A DNA stretch of 64,000 nt from JAJVID01 sp050247435. GTDB taxonomy: Bacteria > Acidobacteriota > Blastocatellia > RBC074. Each line of letters starts with the position of its first letter. Positions within the stretch are counted from its first letter, which is position 1. Below the pieces are notes generated by a model. It saw only the letters and a program-made list of their open reading frames with translations, was not told the origin of the DNA and did not search any database. The stretch spans positions 1-64,000 of the forward strand of contig JBFWUF010000026.1 of the NCBI GenBank assembly GCA_050247435.1. Direction: 5' to 3'. Positions 35,284 through 42,729 of this stretch are shown here, in pieces. The position numbers and the translations under genes are program-made.

Positions 35284-36024
35284 TCATCGGTTTCGCCCGG
35301 CGATCCCGAATTGCGCAAAGGCGGCGTTTGCCGCGTCGAACAGGAACCAGCCGATGAAGGCGATCCACAACGCGCTGAACCCCACACCGTCGAAGAAGCG
35401 GACAATGCCGAACGCAATGAAACCGATGGCCACGACCTGACCCGCGCGCACTGCGATGCGGGTTGCGCGTCCAGCGTCGCCCGTCGCCCACCACACTATG
35501 GCCCGCAGCACGCGCCCACCGTCGAGCGGGTACCCTGGAACCAGGTTGAAGACTCCCAGACCGATATTGATATACCCGAGCCACCAGAACATTGCCCCGA
35601 CCGGCGTCTGCGGGATTATCACCGGACTCAATCCGAGCGCCCACGTCAGCCCCAGAAAGATCAGCCCGATGACAATGCTCGTGACCGGGCCGATGAGCGC
35701 CATCCAGAATTCGGTCTTCGCGTCGCCGGCTTCCCCCTCGATATCCGTCACGCCGCCGAGAGCGTACAACGTGATCGAACGAACAGGCAGGCCGCGCGCT
35801 CTTGCGACCACCGCATGCAACAGCTCGTGCGCGACGATGGCCGCAAAGAAGAGCGCGGCGGTCACAATCGCCAACGCCCAGATCACTTCCCTACCCCACT
35901 CCAGATTCGCCGCGTGGAAATACCTCGCGATCGAGAGCGTAATCAACAGCGCGATGATCAACCAACTGTAACGCAGCCCGATCTCGACGCCGAAAACGCG
36001 GCCCAGTTTGATTTGCGCTTCCAT
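35284..36024 (-). CDS. Site-2 protease family (M50) membrane metalloprotease
   Basis: 246 residues, about six helices. Zinc motif HELLH in IVAHELLHAVVARARGLP (about 72-90) and the second ligand region NLVPGYPLDGGRVLRA (about 167-182) with Asp. The N-terminal IKLGRVFGVEIGLRYSWLI is typical of the Rip3/SpoIVFB-like branch. Homologues often have C-terminal CBS domains; this one ends after the sixth helix, without them. It cleaves membrane-embedded substrates; the target is unknown. Start at ATG 36024; the frame is open 36 codons upstream without support. Divergent from the next gene. Confidence 0.9.
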   Translation of the reverse strand: MEAQIKLGRVFGVEIGLRYSWLIIALLITLSIARYFHAANLEWGREVIWALAIVTAALFFAAIVAHELLHAVVARARGLPVRSITLYALGGVTDIEGEAGDAKTEFWMALIGPVTSIVIGLIFLGLTWALGLSPVIIPQTPVGAMFWWLGYINIGLGVFNLVPGYPLDGGRVLRAIVWWATGDAGRATRIAVRAGQVVAIGFIAFGIVRFFDGVGFSALWIAFIGWFLFDAANAAFAQFGIAGRNR

Positions 36025-36264
36025 ATTTTCCCGCCCCCTGTTCAGAACCGATTTTAACAGGCCAAACGCAGCGGATGCTGATCGGTATGACTGAGAAAAC
36101 GCAAAACCAAGGTTGTAGCGCATCGGTATCAATCAGTGATCGCCCGGACGGCTCAAAGATGGCTCATAACGCGCCGTGATTGGCTGATGGGCATATTCCT
36201 TGCTGAGCTATTGGGAAGAAGATCAAACGGGCGCCCAACTAATTTCAAAATGGAGGTGACAGCA

Positions 36265-36753
36265 ATGTGTGATTATTCATTGCATGAGTATCAAAACCGT
36301 TTGGCTCGGGAGGGTGAGATGTTGACCGTCCATCGCTTCCGTTCAACCACGCTGGGACTGATTTCGCCGGCTGATTTGCAGGCGGCCACAAATGATAAGA
36401 CCAATCAACGCCGCTCAGGTTTCTGGGCGTGGCTCAGAGACTTTTTCAGCGCGCCTATCGAAAATGCCGTGGCCGTTTGCGTCCCGCCTGGCGCACAATT
36501 GCTGCTGCAGGGCATCCCGGCGCGCCTGCGGCAGAAGCTGAATGTGCAAGATGAAGAAGAGGTGGTTTTCACCCAGTTGGGCGCCGAAGCGAACAAGCAC
36601 CGCGACGCGGTGCGTTTCAAGAACGGGCGCGAAGTTCTGTTGCAGGAACTCGAGGATGGGCAGCGCGCTTTTGTAATCGGCATATCACTTCCCGATGAAG
36701 CGCCTGAGCGCGAGGAAGTTGTCGCGGCGACGGATTATGCCCTGAGCCGCTAG
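36265..36753 (+). CDS. Conserved hypothetical protein, MCDYSLH family
   Basis: 162 residues beginning MCDYSLHEYQNRLAREGEML, a start shared with a group of bacterial hypothetical proteins that I know only by this N-terminus. Also typical is VAVCVPPGAQLLLQGIP at about residue 70. An acidic, soluble protein; no catalytic motif recognised. GGAGGTGA five bases before ATG 36265 decides the start over ATG 36136 and ATG 36250. No operon partner: it is divergent from the protease and convergent with the OsmC gene. The Cys at position 2 may be functional because it is conserved in the family, as far as I recall. Confidence 0.8.
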   Translation: MCDYSLHEYQNRLAREGEMLTVHRFRSTTLGLISPADLQAATNDKTNQRRSGFWAWLRDFFSAPIENAVAVCVPPGAQLLLQGIPARLRQKLNVQDEEEVVFTQLGAEANKHRDAVRFKNGREVLLQELEDGQRAFVIGISLPDEAPEREEVVAATDYALSR

Positions 36754-36913
36754 CGCCCAGCGAGTGATCCGTTTTTCTTCTGCCATTAAGGGCGCGCCGC
36801 GCGCACTTCAATTTTGCCCATCGCGGACGCGCGTCTGGAGCACGGCTGTGGGAAAGCCGATGGCTCATCAAGCGCGCCGTGAGCCGAGCCTGGGACAACG
36901 CGCGCGTTATTGC

Positions 36914-37351
36914 TCAGCCCGCCGCTTTCATCAGCCTGGCCTGCAGCTTGATTTCAGTCCCGCCCAGGGCCTTGGAGACCGGACAATTCTTCTTGGCCGT
37001 GTCGGCTTGTTTCAGGAATGTCTGTTCATCAATCCCCGGAACTTCGGCTTCGGTGTTGAGGTCAATCGAGGTGATCCTGAAACCGTCGCCGGTTTTTTCC
37101 AGATGAACTCTGGCGGTCGTGCTGACGCGTTTCGCCGGGTGGCCCGCCTGGGCGAGTTCGTTGGCCAGCGCCATCGAGAAACAGCCCGCGTGCGCCGCGC
37201 CGATCAACTCCTCAGGGTTCGTTCCTTTTCCATTTTCAAAGCGGGAAGTGAAGGAATAGGGCCCCTCGTAGGCTCCGCTCCCCAGCTTCACGCTTCCTTT
37301 ACCTTCCTTGAGCGTTCCTTCCCAAACAGCGTTTCCAGTTCGTGTGACCAT
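36914..37351 (-). CDS. osmC: OsmC-family organic hydroperoxide reductase
   Basis: 145 residues with the OsmC fold. The two redox cysteines are in IGAAHAGCFSMAL (about 56) and TAKKNCPVSKAL (about 122). The N-terminal RTGNAVWEGTLKEGKGSVKL matches the family start. It detoxifies organic hydroperoxides in the cytoplasm. AAAGGAG lies nine bases before ATG 37351; TTG 37360 is less likely. It is the last gene of a minus-strand run that begins with transaldolase, 25 nt after the AlkA-like gene. Confidence 0.92.
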   Translation of the reverse strand: MVTRTGNAVWEGTLKEGKGSVKLGSGAYEGPYSFTSRFENGKGTNPEELIGAAHAGCFSMALANELAQAGHPAKRVSTTARVHLEKTGDGFRITSIDLNTEAEVPGIDEQTFLKQADTAKKNCPVSKALGGTEIKLQARLMKAAG

Positions 37352-37376
37352 AGCAATCAACTCCTTTCCGTTTTGA

Positions 37377-38402
37377 TTATGTTGAATGATACTGCTCCGG
37401 CGAGATCATCCCCGCTTCGGCAAGGCTATCCAGCAGCAGGTGAAAATAAATCAGTCCCGCGTAAGGCTCCCATCGTTTGAGTGTGCGCCGCACGCTCTCG
37501 TAATCCAGAGGCTTCTTCAGGCGCAGCCAGCGTTGCAGATTGTTGCGCGCGCCGACATCGTCGCCGGGGAAAACGTCCAGCCGTCCGAGTCCGCGCAGCA
37601 ACGCATACTCCGCCGTCCACCGCCCCACGCCCCACAGTTGCAGCAACCGTTCCACAGCCGTTTCATCATCGAGAGAAGCCAACTCTTCCAGGTTCAACTT
37701 TCCTTCGACGACAGTGTTGGAAAGCTCGATCAGCGCACGGATTTTCTGGCGGCTGAACTTCAACCTCTTCAGCCTCTCCGGCTTCAGCCCGGCCAGGTCA
37801 GACGGTTGGGGAAAAGCATGGAGTGGGCTTTCTGCGCTGGCCGCGATGGTCGCGCCGTAGTTTTCGGCCAGGCGGTTGAGCATCCTGATGCCCACCGTGA
37901 GGGTGAACTGCTGGCAAGCGATGCCGTTCACCACCGCCTCGAACACGGTTGGGAAACGCGGCGGTTTGATTCCGCGAAACCGCTCCGCCAACGGCCCCAG
38001 CCTGCGATCATCCGCCGCAAGACGATAAAATCTCGACAGGTCAATTTTCAATCCCAGCAGCCGATCCAGCGCCTCCGTCACGGCTGAAGTCACGCCGGAA
38101 GTGAGCCGGGCGCCGGACACGCGCGCCTCGATCCGCGGCGCATCCGGCAGGCCGGTTTGCGCGACCGCGACCTCCACGACCTTTCCAGCCAGCTTCCCAC
38201 CCAACATCAACGCGCGCCGATAGGTTTCCCCATCCCAAAAATCCACCTGGTTGTCAGGACGGCGACGCAACGCCCAGACCGTCAGGTCGAGACGAAATGG
38301 CGGCGCTGGCCTGAGCGAAAAAACAGCGGACTTCAAGCGAAAGCCCCCATCAATCCTAAACTTCTGCAATTGAGCGGGCAGTCTCAGCAGATCCAAAATC
38401 AC
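37377..38402 (-). CDS. DNA-3-methyladenine glycosylase II-like (AlkA family)
   Basis: About 341 residues. The first 130 form a beta-rich AlkA-N-like domain, and the rest are the HhH-GPD base-excision fold. VVNGIACQQFTLTVGIRMLN and the hairpin LWGVGRWTAEYALLRGLGRLDVFPGDD contain the catalytic Asp (first of the DD pair). It should remove alkylated bases. The start is uncertain: GTG 38402 is the first start after the upstream palindrome, but a TTG further in (38339 region) has GGGGG upstream. Codons before 38402 would come from the palindrome at 38417-38456. Confidence 0.88.
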   Translation of the reverse strand: MILDLLRLPAQLQKFRIDGGFRLKSAVFSLRPAPPFRLDLTVWALRRRPDNQVDFWDGETYRRALMLGGKLAGKVVEVAVAQTGLPDAPRIEARVSGARLTSGVTSAVTEALDRLLGLKIDLSRFYRLAADDRRLGPLAERFRGIKPPRFPTVFEAVVNGIACQQFTLTVGIRMLNRLAENYGATIAASAESPLHAFPQPSDLAGLKPERLKRLKFSRQKIRALIELSNTVVEGKLNLEELASLDDETAVERLLQLWGVGRWTAEYALLRGLGRLDVFPGDDVGARNNLQRWLRLKKPLDYESVRRTLKRWEPYAGLIYFHLLLDSLAEAGMISPEQYHST

Positions 38403-38416
38403 GTGATCACGCGACA

Positions 38417-38456
38417 GCGTTTGGAGTGCGGCGAGCGCTCGCCGCACTCCAAACGC
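38417..38456. repeat. Perfect 40-bp palindrome GCGTTTGGAGTGCGGCGAGC
   Basis: Positions 38417-38436 and 38437-38456 are exact inverses with no loop. The GGAGTGCGGCGAG core is also the core of the 47396-47486 element. It lies between the DUF488 stop and the AlkA-like start. Confidence 0.88.
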
Positions 38457-38458
38457 TC

Positions 38459-38803
38459 TCACCCTTTCTGCAGAAACTGCTGTAGCACCAGCGCGCCATT
38501 GTGCTCTTCATCTCGCGCCGCGTAGATCAATGTGACCGTGCCCTTTTTGGCCAATCGCTTGAGCAGGCTGATCAGATCGCTCTTTTGCTTAAGCTCTTTC
38601 AGATAACGCCGGCGAAACTCAGCCCACTTGTCCGGGTCATGCCCGAACCACTCCCTCAACTCCGTGCTCGGCGCAATCTCCTTCAGCCACAGGTCGAGCT
38701 TCGCCTGCGCCTTGCTCACGCCGCGCGGCCAGAGCCGTTCGACCAGAATTCGCTCGCCATCATCTTTAGCCGGTTTTTCATAGGCCCGTTTCAACTTGAT
38801 CAT
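38459..38803 (-). CDS. DUF488 family protein
   Basis: 114 residues, complete for the family. Marks: IKLKRAYEKPAKDDGERILV, RLWPRGVSK, WFGHDPDKWAEFRRRYLKEL, and TLIYAARDEEHNGALVLQQ at the end. The biochemical role is not established. The palindrome at 38417-38456 follows its stop. GAGGATCAC precedes the ATG. Likely cotranscribed with the small Cys-rich gene upstream. Confidence 0.9.
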   Translation of the reverse strand: MIKLKRAYEKPAKDDGERILVERLWPRGVSKAQAKLDLWLKEIAPSTELREWFGHDPDKWAEFRRRYLKELKQKSDLISLLKRLAKKGTVTLIYAARDEEHNGALVLQQFLQKG

Positions 38804-38815
38804 AGCGCGTGATCC

Positions 38816-39004
38816 TCATCCTTTCTGCTGTTGCGCTTTCTGCTTCTCGCCGAGCGTTTTTTCCAGAAGCTCCAGCGTGTTCTTTTTGGCCTCCTCAGGC
38901 GTCTCGCCGGCGGCCTTCGCGGCCTCCTCGAAAGTTTTATTGGTGATGTTCTTCGGATCTCCCATGTTGTTGTCGGGCTGTTGGCATCCGCAGTTGTAGC
39001 ACAT
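38816..39004 (-). CDS. Small conserved Cys-rich protein
   Basis: 62 residues, MCYNCGCQQPDNNMGDPKNI at the N-terminus followed by a charged helix and Gln-rich tail. CxxCxC suggests a small metal site. Similar short proteins are frequent hypothetical entries in environmental bacteria. GAGGAG before the ATG, 12-nt gap to DUF488. Function unknown. Confidence 0.75.
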   Translation of the reverse strand: MCYNCGCQQPDNNMGDPKNITNKTFEEAAKAAGETPEEAKKNTLELLEKTLGEKQKAQQQKG

Positions 39005-39036
39005 ATCTAAAATCTCCTCTCTGAGGTTTAAGTCGG

Positions 39037-39759
39037 TTAGTAACCGGCGAACTCTTCGGCGCGGATATCGTCGCTGCTGACGCCTGCCTCGCTCAACGTC
39101 TTTTGCATAGCCGCGACCATCGCCGGAGGCCCGGCGGTGTAATAGATCGGCGCCGCCAAATCGCCAATGTATTTAGTCAGCATTTCCTGGTTGATAAATC
39201 CTGTTTCGCCGCGCCAGACGCGGTTTGACCTGGCCATTTCAGTCATCGTCCCGATGAATTTGTAATTTGAGTTCTCTTGTTCCAACTCTTCCAACTCTTC
39301 CAGGAATGCGGCGTCTTCGGGACGGCGGTTGGAATAAAAGAGCAGGAGATGATGAGGCAACTTTTGTTCCGCCGCTTGCCGAAGCATGCCGCGGAAAGGC
39401 GTGATGCCGATGCCGCCGGCCAGAAACACGGCTGGCCGAGCGGCGTTCTGATGCAATGTTAAAGAACCGAAAGGGCCTACGATGCGGACTTCGGTTCCGA
39501 GCGGCATGGTTTTGAGGACGCGCTTGAACGCCGAATCGCGCATGCGCGTCGCAATCATCAAATCCGGTTCGGCGGGCGCGCTGGCGATTGAGAAATTTCG
39601 CATCCCGCCCTCATCGTCTGTTTCCGGCGGATCAATCAGAGTCCAGGCCAGAGCCTGACCGGCTTTGAAGGCAAAGCCGAGCGGCTTTTCAAAATGAAAA
39701 GCCATTGTCCCTTCGGCAATCTCCTGCCGGTTTTTCAATTTGACTAGATGAGCGGCCAT
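39037..39759 (-). CDS. Ferredoxin reductase-like FAD/NAD-binding oxidoreductase
   Basis: 240 residues: FAD-binding beta barrel (about 1-100, with RNFSIASAP as the RxYS-type motif) and NAD-binding domain (about 105-235, FLAGGIGITPFRGML and the YTAGPPAMVAAMQ end). No ferredoxin or haem domain is fused, so it needs an external partner. It resembles the reductase parts of oxygenases and NADH-cytochrome b5-type reductases. GGGGGGAGA precedes the ATG. 32 nt to the small Cys-rich gene. Confidence 0.88.
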   Translation of the reverse strand: MAAHLVKLKNRQEIAEGTMAFHFEKPLGFAFKAGQALAWTLIDPPETDDEGGMRNFSIASAPAEPDLMIATRMRDSAFKRVLKTMPLGTEVRIVGPFGSLTLHQNAARPAVFLAGGIGITPFRGMLRQAAEQKLPHHLLLFYSNRRPEDAAFLEELEELEQENSNYKFIGTMTEMARSNRVWRGETGFINQEMLTKYIGDLAAPIYYTAGPPAMVAAMQKTLSEAGVSSDDIRAEEFAGY

Positions 39760-39857
39760 TCTCCCCCCTCATTACAATCTAACGGTAAAGGCGTAAGGAA
39801 GTCATAAACGAAAGATCAAGAGATCATCAGGGAGTTGTTAAAAATCTGTTGGGAGAG

Positions 39858-40529
39858 CTATAACGCCACGCCGTGCCGCCGAAGCTCATCGCGCAACTGC
39901 GCGGAAGATTGATAGTGAATCGTACACATGCCCAGCAGTCGTGCGCTCTCGATGTTCAACTCCCGGTCATCTATGAACAGGCAGGCGTCCGGGCTGCGCT
40001 GTGTAACGCGCAGCGCCAATCGGTAGATCGCCTCATCCGGCTTTCTGACTCCCACGAAGCAGGAACTGAAAAAGACGGTGAAGTATCGGCGCAGGCCGAA
40101 TCGTTCGATGCGGTGCAGGTTCAATTCCAAAGATTCGTTGTTGATCGCGCTCAGCAGATATTTCCTCGTCCCGGCCAACGCTTCGAGAATCTCCATCGTC
40201 TCCGGATGCGGCTGGGATTGAGCGAACACAAAAGCCTCGAACTCGCTCAGCGTGAAAGGACGCGCGCGATAAAAAACCGTCCGCCCCAGATATTCCGCCA
40301 GACTGAGCCGCCCCGTCTCGAAATCCGCTAGAATCTGTTCGTGCCGCTCCTGCATCTCTTCCCAGTCGAGATCGAAATGCTCGGCGGCCCGGCGGCGGCT
40401 CCCCCAATCCCAACCATTGGTCAGGATCACGCCGCCCACGTCCCAGAAGAGAGCGGAAATCTCACGACGCCGCGCTGGATCATCGCTCGACTCGCGATCA
40501 TTCTTTTCAGGGTTGAATGTCTCGTTCAT
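39858..40529 (-). CDS. HAD-superfamily hydrolase, subfamily IA
   Basis: 223 residues with the Rossmannoid HAD core and a helical cap (about 25-95). Motif I is ALFWDVGGVILTNGW: the first Asp nucleophile is present but the second Asp of the DxD pair is replaced by Gly, as in the haloacid dehalogenase/epoxide hydrolase N-terminal branch. Motif II is LLSAINNES, motif III includes VRKPDEAIY, and motif IV is FIDDRELNI. Substrate unknown. Its ATG directly abuts the transaldolase TAA, so it is translationally coupled to the transaldolase gene. Confidence 0.88.
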   Translation of the reverse strand: MNETFNPEKNDRESSDDPARRREISALFWDVGGVILTNGWDWGSRRRAAEHFDLDWEEMQERHEQILADFETGRLSLAEYLGRTVFYRARPFTLSEFEAFVFAQSQPHPETMEILEALAGTRKYLLSAINNESLELNLHRIERFGLRRYFTVFFSSCFVGVRKPDEAIYRLALRVTQRSPDACLFIDDRELNIESARLLGMCTIHYQSSAQLRDELRRHGVAL

Positions 40530-41675
40530 TTATCTCTGTCCGTGGCGCCGAGTCTGCTCATGGTTCCGGCCCGACTCAGTGGCGCGAATAACCTTGCACT
40601 TCTTCTCAATCGCGGCCAGCAACTGGTAAAAGGAAGCGGTAAAGGCGGCCACGCCATCCACCTGCAATTGCTCGGTGATCGCGTTCAGGTCTACGCCCTG
40701 TTGTTTCAAACGCGCCAGAGCTGTCTCCGCTTCCTTCACTCCTTCCTGCAAGGTGGCCCGCGCTCGCCCGTGATCGCGGAAGGCGTTGAGCGTGGCCGGC
40801 GGCATCGTATTGATGGTCTCAGGCCCGATCAATTCCTCGACATACATCACGTCGGAATAAGCCGGGTTCTTGGCGCTGGTGCTGGCCCAGAGCGGACGCT
40901 GGACGCGCGCGCCGCGTTTTCGCAGCGCGGCGAACGCATCGCCGTGAAAGATCTCGCGGAATCGCTGGTAGACGATTTTGGCGTTGGCGATGGCGATCTT
41001 TCCCCGCAAGGCCAGAGCTTCGGGCGCGCCAATGGCTTCCAGCGCGCGATCCACCGCCGTATCCACACGGCTCACGAAGAAAGAAGCGACCGAAGCCACC
41101 CCGCGCGGGTTAGACGCCCGCTCCATCCCGCGCAGGTAAGCCCTGGCCACGGCTTCATAGTGGCTCATGGAAAACATCAGCGTGATGTTGATGTTGATCC
41201 CCTCGGCAAGCAAGCTTTCGATGGCCGGAATGCCTTCCGCCGTGGCCGGGACTTTGATCATCACATTCGGACGGCTCACTTCTTTCCACAGTCGGCGCGC
41301 CTCGGCGATAGTGCTCGCCGTATCGCCCGCCAGATCGGGCGCTACTTCCAGAGACACGAAACCATCCGCCCCATCGAGCTTATCGTAAACGCCGCGCAAA
41401 ACATCCGCCGCCATCTGAATGTCCTCAACGGCCAATTCCTCAAAAAGCGCCCGATCATACGAACCTGCCCGCGCGTCAAGCAGCTTATGCAGCGTCTCGT
41501 CGTAATCCCCGGTTTCAGCAATCGCCTTTTCAAAAATGGTCGGATTGCTCGTCACGCCGCGCAACCCGTCTTCCTCGACCAGGCGTTTCAGTTCTCCGCT
41601 GGTGATCAGGCCGCGGCGAACATAATCCATCCAGATCGCCTGCCCCTGCCGTTGTAATTCCAAAAGATGATTCAT
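40530..41675 (-). CDS. tal: Transaldolase
   Basis: 381 residues, the long bacterial form, a TIM barrel of the pentose phosphate pathway that transfers dihydroxyacetone units between sugar phosphates. The N-terminal LLELQRQGQAIWMDYVRRGL and ITSGELKRLVEEDGLRGVTSNPTIF match the Mycobacterium-type TalB. The Schiff-base Lys is in RPNVMIKVPATAEGIPA (about 140); the phosphate site follows in NINITLMFSMSHY. RVDTAVDRAL is also typical. GAGGAGAG is followed by ATG 41675. First gene of the minus-strand run transaldolase to OsmC. Confidence 0.96.
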   Translation of the reverse strand: MNHLLELQRQGQAIWMDYVRRGLITSGELKRLVEEDGLRGVTSNPTIFEKAIAETGDYDETLHKLLDARAGSYDRALFEELAVEDIQMAADVLRGVYDKLDGADGFVSLEVAPDLAGDTASTIAEARRLWKEVSRPNVMIKVPATAEGIPAIESLLAEGININITLMFSMSHYEAVARAYLRGMERASNPRGVASVASFFVSRVDTAVDRALEAIGAPEALALRGKIAIANAKIVYQRFREIFHGDAFAALRKRGARVQRPLWASTSAKNPAYSDVMYVEELIGPETINTMPPATLNAFRDHGRARATLQEGVKEAETALARLKQQGVDLNAITEQLQVDGVAAFTASFYQLLAAIEKKCKVIRATESGRNHEQTRRHGQR

Positions 41676-41687
41676 AATCTCTCCTCA

Positions 41688-41773
41688 GAAAATTGTGGGG
41701 CAGGTTTCCAACCTGCCCGCTGTGGGGCAGGTTGGAAACCTGCCCCACAATTTTCATTCTTTCAGGGCGTCGC
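41688..41773. repeat. Inverted repeat GTGGGGCAGGTTTCCAACCTGCCC plus leader
   Basis: Arms 41688-41718 and 41725-41755, perfect over 31 nt, each itself a palindrome with core GGGCAGGTTTCCAACC. TTTTCATTCTTTCAGGGCG (41751-41769) adjoins the right arm, as at 18555. It lies upstream of the transaldolase start, so it is in or near its promoter region. Confidence 0.85.
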
Positions 41774-42256
41774 ATCGCGACATGAAGGCTCCTTGCACAT
41801 CCAATTCAAGAAAGGCAAAGCGGGCGCCATCCACGCGTTGAACTTAGAATTGAAACTCTTCAATCACTCATCACACTTCGTCGTCATTGCAACTCGATCT
41901 TCAGTTGGCGCCGCCCGCCGGAACAGTTAGCGAAACCATCTCTAACGGACGAGTTGCAATTGCCCTTGCGCAATTCTCTGATCATCATCTCGCGGCATTT
42001 GTCGTAACTCAGATGAACCTTTAGCTGGACTTTTAACCGCGTGAGGGGATGCGCCGCCGGATTCCGTTTTAGTGGATGAGGGGGAGAACATTAGGATCAG
42101 TATTTTTTCCCACTCCGAGCCTATGCGGCCTTCGCGGTCGTATGCTGTGCGGATGTTTGTTGTTATGATCTGGCCACCGGGCGAATGGAGCGGAGAGCGG
42201 CATCCAGTTCGCTCTTACATCATAACCTCACGGTCTTAAAGGAGAATCTACACAAT
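41774..42256. other. Intergenic region before the signalling cluster
   Basis: About 480 bases between divergent genes (transaldolase and the response regulator). No gene or repeat is recognised; only short scattered frames. GC is lower here than in the neighbouring genes, in line with a promoter region for both directions. AAAGGAG at 42238 is twelve bases before the regulator ATG. Confidence 0.5.
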
Positions 42257-42634
42257 ATGGCGAAGATATTGCTCGTCGAAGACAACGAGATGAATCGTGA
42301 CATGCTGTCGCGGCGGCTGGAACGGAAGAATTACGAGGTCGTCATCGCCGTGGACGGGGCGGAGGGCGTGGCGAAAGCGCAGGCCGAAAGCCCCGATTTG
42401 ATTTTGATGGACATCAGCCTGCCGGTGATTGACGGGCGCGAGGCGACACGCCAACTGAAGGCCTCGCCCGAAACGCGCGCGATTCCGGTCATCGCCCTGA
42501 CGGCGCACGCGATGGCGGGCGACCGCGATATGGCGCTGGAAGCGGGCTGCGACGATTACGAGACGAAACCGGTTGACCTGCCCCGCCTGCTTGAAAAGAT
42601 CGAAACCCTGCTTGGCAAGAACAAGGCAAGTTGA
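42257..42634 (+). CDS. Single-domain response regulator
   Basis: 125 residues, a stand-alone CheY/DivK-type receiver. The acidic pair is in LLVEDNEMNRDML (residues 6-10), the phosphorylated Asp in LILMDISLPVIDG (about 52), the Thr in IALTAHAM and the Lys in ETKPVDLP. No output domain. The N-terminal LVEDNEMNRDMLSRRLERKNYEV (given in part) is typical of DivK-like regulators that relay phosphate. It lies 95 nt before the hybrid kinase gene on the same strand. The longer frame from 42185 has no support. Confidence 0.92.
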   Translation: MAKILLVEDNEMNRDMLSRRLERKNYEVVIAVDGAEGVAKAQAESPDLILMDISLPVIDGREATRQLKASPETRAIPVIALTAHAMAGDRDMALEAGCDDYETKPVDLPRLLEKIETLLGKNKAS

Positions 42635-42729
42635 TGCGCGAAGCTGAGACGCCAGCGGAAAAGTAGCGGTGGGATTACGTCCGCCTGATGTGGTTGTGGG
42701 GCGGCTCTCAATTGTCTGTAGGAGGACGA

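Noticed and set aside
41667..41930. Frame with GFQPARCGAGWKPAPQ-like peptide
   Set aside because: Translation of the GTGGGGCAGG palindrome; no ribosome binding site and no homology otherwise.
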